Shown here one piece after another: positions 4,620-5,724 of a stretch of 5,724 bases of DNA (the stretch's first letter is position 1; the number at the start of each line of letters is the position of its first letter). A program made the position numbers and the translations under genes. The stretch is from Bacteroidales bacterium. GTDB lineage: Bacteria; Bacteroidota; Bacteroidia; Bacteroidales; WCHB1-69. The DNA lies in the NCBI GenBank assembly GCA_012518765.1, contig JAAYRN010000263.1, forward strand, positions 1-5,724, read 5' to 3'. The notes below the pieces were generated by a model. It did not search any database, had not been told where the DNA came from, and saw only the letters and a list, made by a program, of their open reading frames with translations.

Positions 4620-5345
4620 TTGACAAATACACATACATACGGCAAACTCTACCTCGTCCCCACTCCTTTGAGTGATGGGGATATAGATATATACCTACCT
4701 CCATTAAACAAACATATAATAAACGATATACGTTTTTTTGTGGTGGAAGAACTACGAACGGCAAGGCGATTTTTGCGTAAGCTATCCCCTACTTTTCCTA
4801 TAGATAGTTGTGATTTTCAACTACTCAATGAACATACTCCTCTTATTAATCTCGATGATTTGCTTTTACCTCTTCTGCAAGGAAACGACATGGCTTTGCT
4901 TTCAGAAGCGGGATTACCCTGTGTAGCCGACCCTGGCAGTGAATTGGTTATAAAAGCACAACAAAAAAACATAAACATTATTCCCTTAGTAGGTGCATCT
5001 TCTATTTTTATGGCTTTAATGGCTTCGGGTTTATCGGGGCAAAATTTTGCTTTTTATGGATATTTACCCACAGATAAACAAAAACTTACATCAAAAATAC
5101 AATCCATGGAAATACATTCTTACAAACACCAACAAGCTCAAATTTTCATGGAAGCTCCTTATAGAAACAATCAACTATTAAACAGTATTTTACAAAACTG
5201 TGGTGGAAGTACTTACCTCTGTATAGCTGCCAATATCACATCTACAAACGAATATATTGTAACAAAAACCATAACCGAATGGAAAAAGAGCAATCTACCT
5301 AATTTGCACAAACAACCTACTATTTTTGTTTTACAAAAGAAATAA
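4620..5345 (+). CDS. SAM-dependent methyltransferase, tetrapyrrole-methylase fold, RsmI-like paralogue
   Basis: This is a cytoplasmic S-adenosylmethionine methyltransferase of the tetrapyrrole-methylase superfamily, related to RsmI (16S rRNA C1402 2'-O-methyltransferase). It is shorter and diverged in the way of the Bacteroidota paralogues of about 235-240 residues. Landmarks, in order, are the N-terminal strand GKLYLVPTPLSD, VVEELRTARRFL, LLSEAGLPCVADPGSELV (matching the RsmI-type D/E-AG-P-x-x-x-DPG SAM loop), PLVGASSIFMALMASGLSG, FYGYLP, FMEAPYRNNQLL, and CIAANIT. No ATG precedes the conserved start. The TTG at 4620, five nt after the sufC TAA, gives 241 residues beginning MTNTHTYGKLYLV and fits best. 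A GTG at 4587 would add 11 Lys/Arg/Asn-rich residues inside sufC. Either start suggests translational coupling to sufC. The exact substrate is inferred to be RNA but is not proven. Confidence 0.88.
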   Translation: MTNTHTYGKLYLVPTPLSDGDIDIYLPPLNKHIINDIRFFVVEELRTARRFLRKLSPTFPIDSCDFQLLNEHTPLINLDDLLLPLLQGNDMALLSEAGLPCVADPGSELVIKAQQKNINIIPLVGASSIFMALMASGLSGQNFAFYGYLPTDKQKLTSKIQSMEIHSYKHQQAQIFMEAPYRNNQLLNSILQNCGGSTYLCIAANITSTNEYIVTKTITEWKKSNLPNLHKQPTIFVLQKK

Positions 5346-5410
5346 GGGCACATAATCAAGCCTTGGATGCCCATAGAGATGTATTCTATCTTTTTTATTT
5401 AAAATAAATA
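5346..5410. terminator. Possible weak terminator region between convergent genes
   Basis: This short gap lies between the plus-strand methylase and the minus-strand small lipoprotein gene. It has GGGCA (5346-5350) paired with TGCCC (5368-5372), then ATAGA (5373-5377) paired with TCTAT (5385-5389) followed by C and six T. An AT-only palindrome TTTATTT-A-AAATAAA follows. Each stem is only 5 bp, or AT-only, so termination is plausible by position but weakly supported. Confidence 0.35.
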
Positions 5411-5533
5411 TCATAACCAATCAATAGGTTTTATATTTTGGGGATACTTTATTTTGCAACCTTTATCACAAGATGCAAACAAGAATAATATGACTGTGAG
5501 ACATGGAATTAATAAAAAACTTATTTTTTTCAT
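5411..5533 (-). CDS. Very short lipoprotein, probably truncated
   Basis: A 40-codon minus-strand frame begins with ATG at 5533 and ends with TGA at 5411-5413. It starts MKKISFLLIP, continues with a hydrophobic core, and reaches a lipobox-like FASC with Cys22 as the lipidation site, so it should be exported and lipid-anchored. After cleavage only 19 residues remain (CDKGCKIKYPQNIKPIDWL), too few for an ordinary lipoprotein. Its ATG overlaps the stop of the preceding minus-strand gene (ATGA), an arrangement typical of a real, coupled gene. Just past the stop, another frame reads GYDIYFK before its own stop, so the gene may once have extended past IKPIDW and been cut by a small indel. I cannot name a family. 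It could also be a genuine small lipoprotein. Confidence 0.55.
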   Translation of the reverse strand: MKKISFLLIPCLTVILFLFASCDKGCKIKYPQNIKPIDWL

Positions 5534-5724
5534 TGCTGTATATTTTTATCCGTTAATACCCAATCGAATTCATTTATTTTTGTCATGCGAATAAGCCCTA
5601 TATGTTTTGCAACATAAAATAATATGCTCTTATTGCTATATAGCAATTCATCCATACCAAATACATACACATTTTCGTAGCTAATACCATTCATATTATA
5701 TTTATCAAAATAGGCAACAGAACA
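5530..5724 (-). CDS. C-terminal end of an unidentified protein (5' end beyond window)
   Basis: A minus-strand frame is open from the window edge to TGA at 5530-5532 and gives the last 64 residues of a protein. It contains ISYENVYVFGMDEL, then KSILFYVAKHIGLIRMTK, and NEFDWVLTD near the end. The run 'YxNVYVF ... YYVAKgIGLIR ... W.L' resembles the C-terminal repeat of small Bacteroidota secreted or lipoprotein hypotheticals; this is recognition by pattern only and gives no function. The stop overlaps the ATG of the short lipoprotein by ATGA, so the two are co-transcribed leftward and converge on the methylase gene. Coding character is supported by the long open frame and the well-formed gene junction. 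Confidence 0.65.
   Translation of the reverse strand, partial: CSVAYFDKYNMNGISYENVYVFGMDELLYSNKSILFYVAKHIGLIRMTKINEFDWVLTDKNIQQ

Noticed and set aside
5331..5403. Minus-strand frame reading NKKDRIHLYGHPRLDYVPLF next to the short lipoprotein
   Set aside because: Short, unrecognised and running into the 3' end of the methylase gene; probably chance, although a frameshifted tail of the lipoprotein cannot be fully excluded.
1..5724. CRISPR array, tRNA, rRNA, insertion sequence or riboswitch
   Set aside because: No regularly spaced direct repeats, cloverleaf, rRNA-like segment, transposase motif or structured leader was seen on either strand.

Overview
The window looks like a low-GC chromosomal segment from a Bacteroidota bacterium, probably of the order Bacteroidales; the genus is inference. 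Three things point that way. Several intergenic gaps carry a perfect TAnnTTTG, the -7 promoter element of this phylum. Genes lack Shine-Dalgarno sequences and have A/T-rich leaders. The protein types also fit: an RsmI-like methylase paralogue of the Bacteroidota kind, a DUF6580-like membrane protein, an OmpA-domain protein and a relic of a Bacteroidota FN3-like lipoprotein domain.

Left part (1-902): the 3' end of folP (dihydropteroate synthase) is followed by about 480 bp without an intact gene. This stretch holds a good promoter, a start-like ATG that stops after five codons, and the C-terminal remnant of an FN3-like surface-protein domain with no start codon. It reads as a gene that suffered a large internal deletion.

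Centre-left (about 832-2675): a promoter leads a tight same-strand run of four genes: cupin, FMN-binding split-barrel protein, second cupin, and an OmpA-domain periplasmic/outer-membrane protein. Spacers are 12 nt, 8 nt and a 4-nt overlap. The first cupin has a +1 frameshift in an A7 run right after its ATG; removing one A restores a 124-residue protein. A perfect 10-bp hairpin ends the run and also serves the convergent membrane-protein gene.

Centre-right (2699-5345): the DUF6580-like membrane protein (minus) diverges from yraN (plus), with one TAnnTTTG promoter facing each way. After yraN comes sufC, the Fe-S assembly ATPase, with its own promoter and with no sufB or sufD on either side. 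An RsmI-like SAM methyltransferase follows almost directly, probably translated from a TTG five nt after the sufC stop.

Right end (5346-5724, minus strand): the C-terminus of a protein entering from beyond the window overlaps, by ATGA, a 40-codon lipoprotein that appears truncated. Overall, housekeeping genes are interspersed with decayed surface-lipoprotein genes. The most unusual intact unit is the cupin / FMN-binding protein / cupin / OmpA run.
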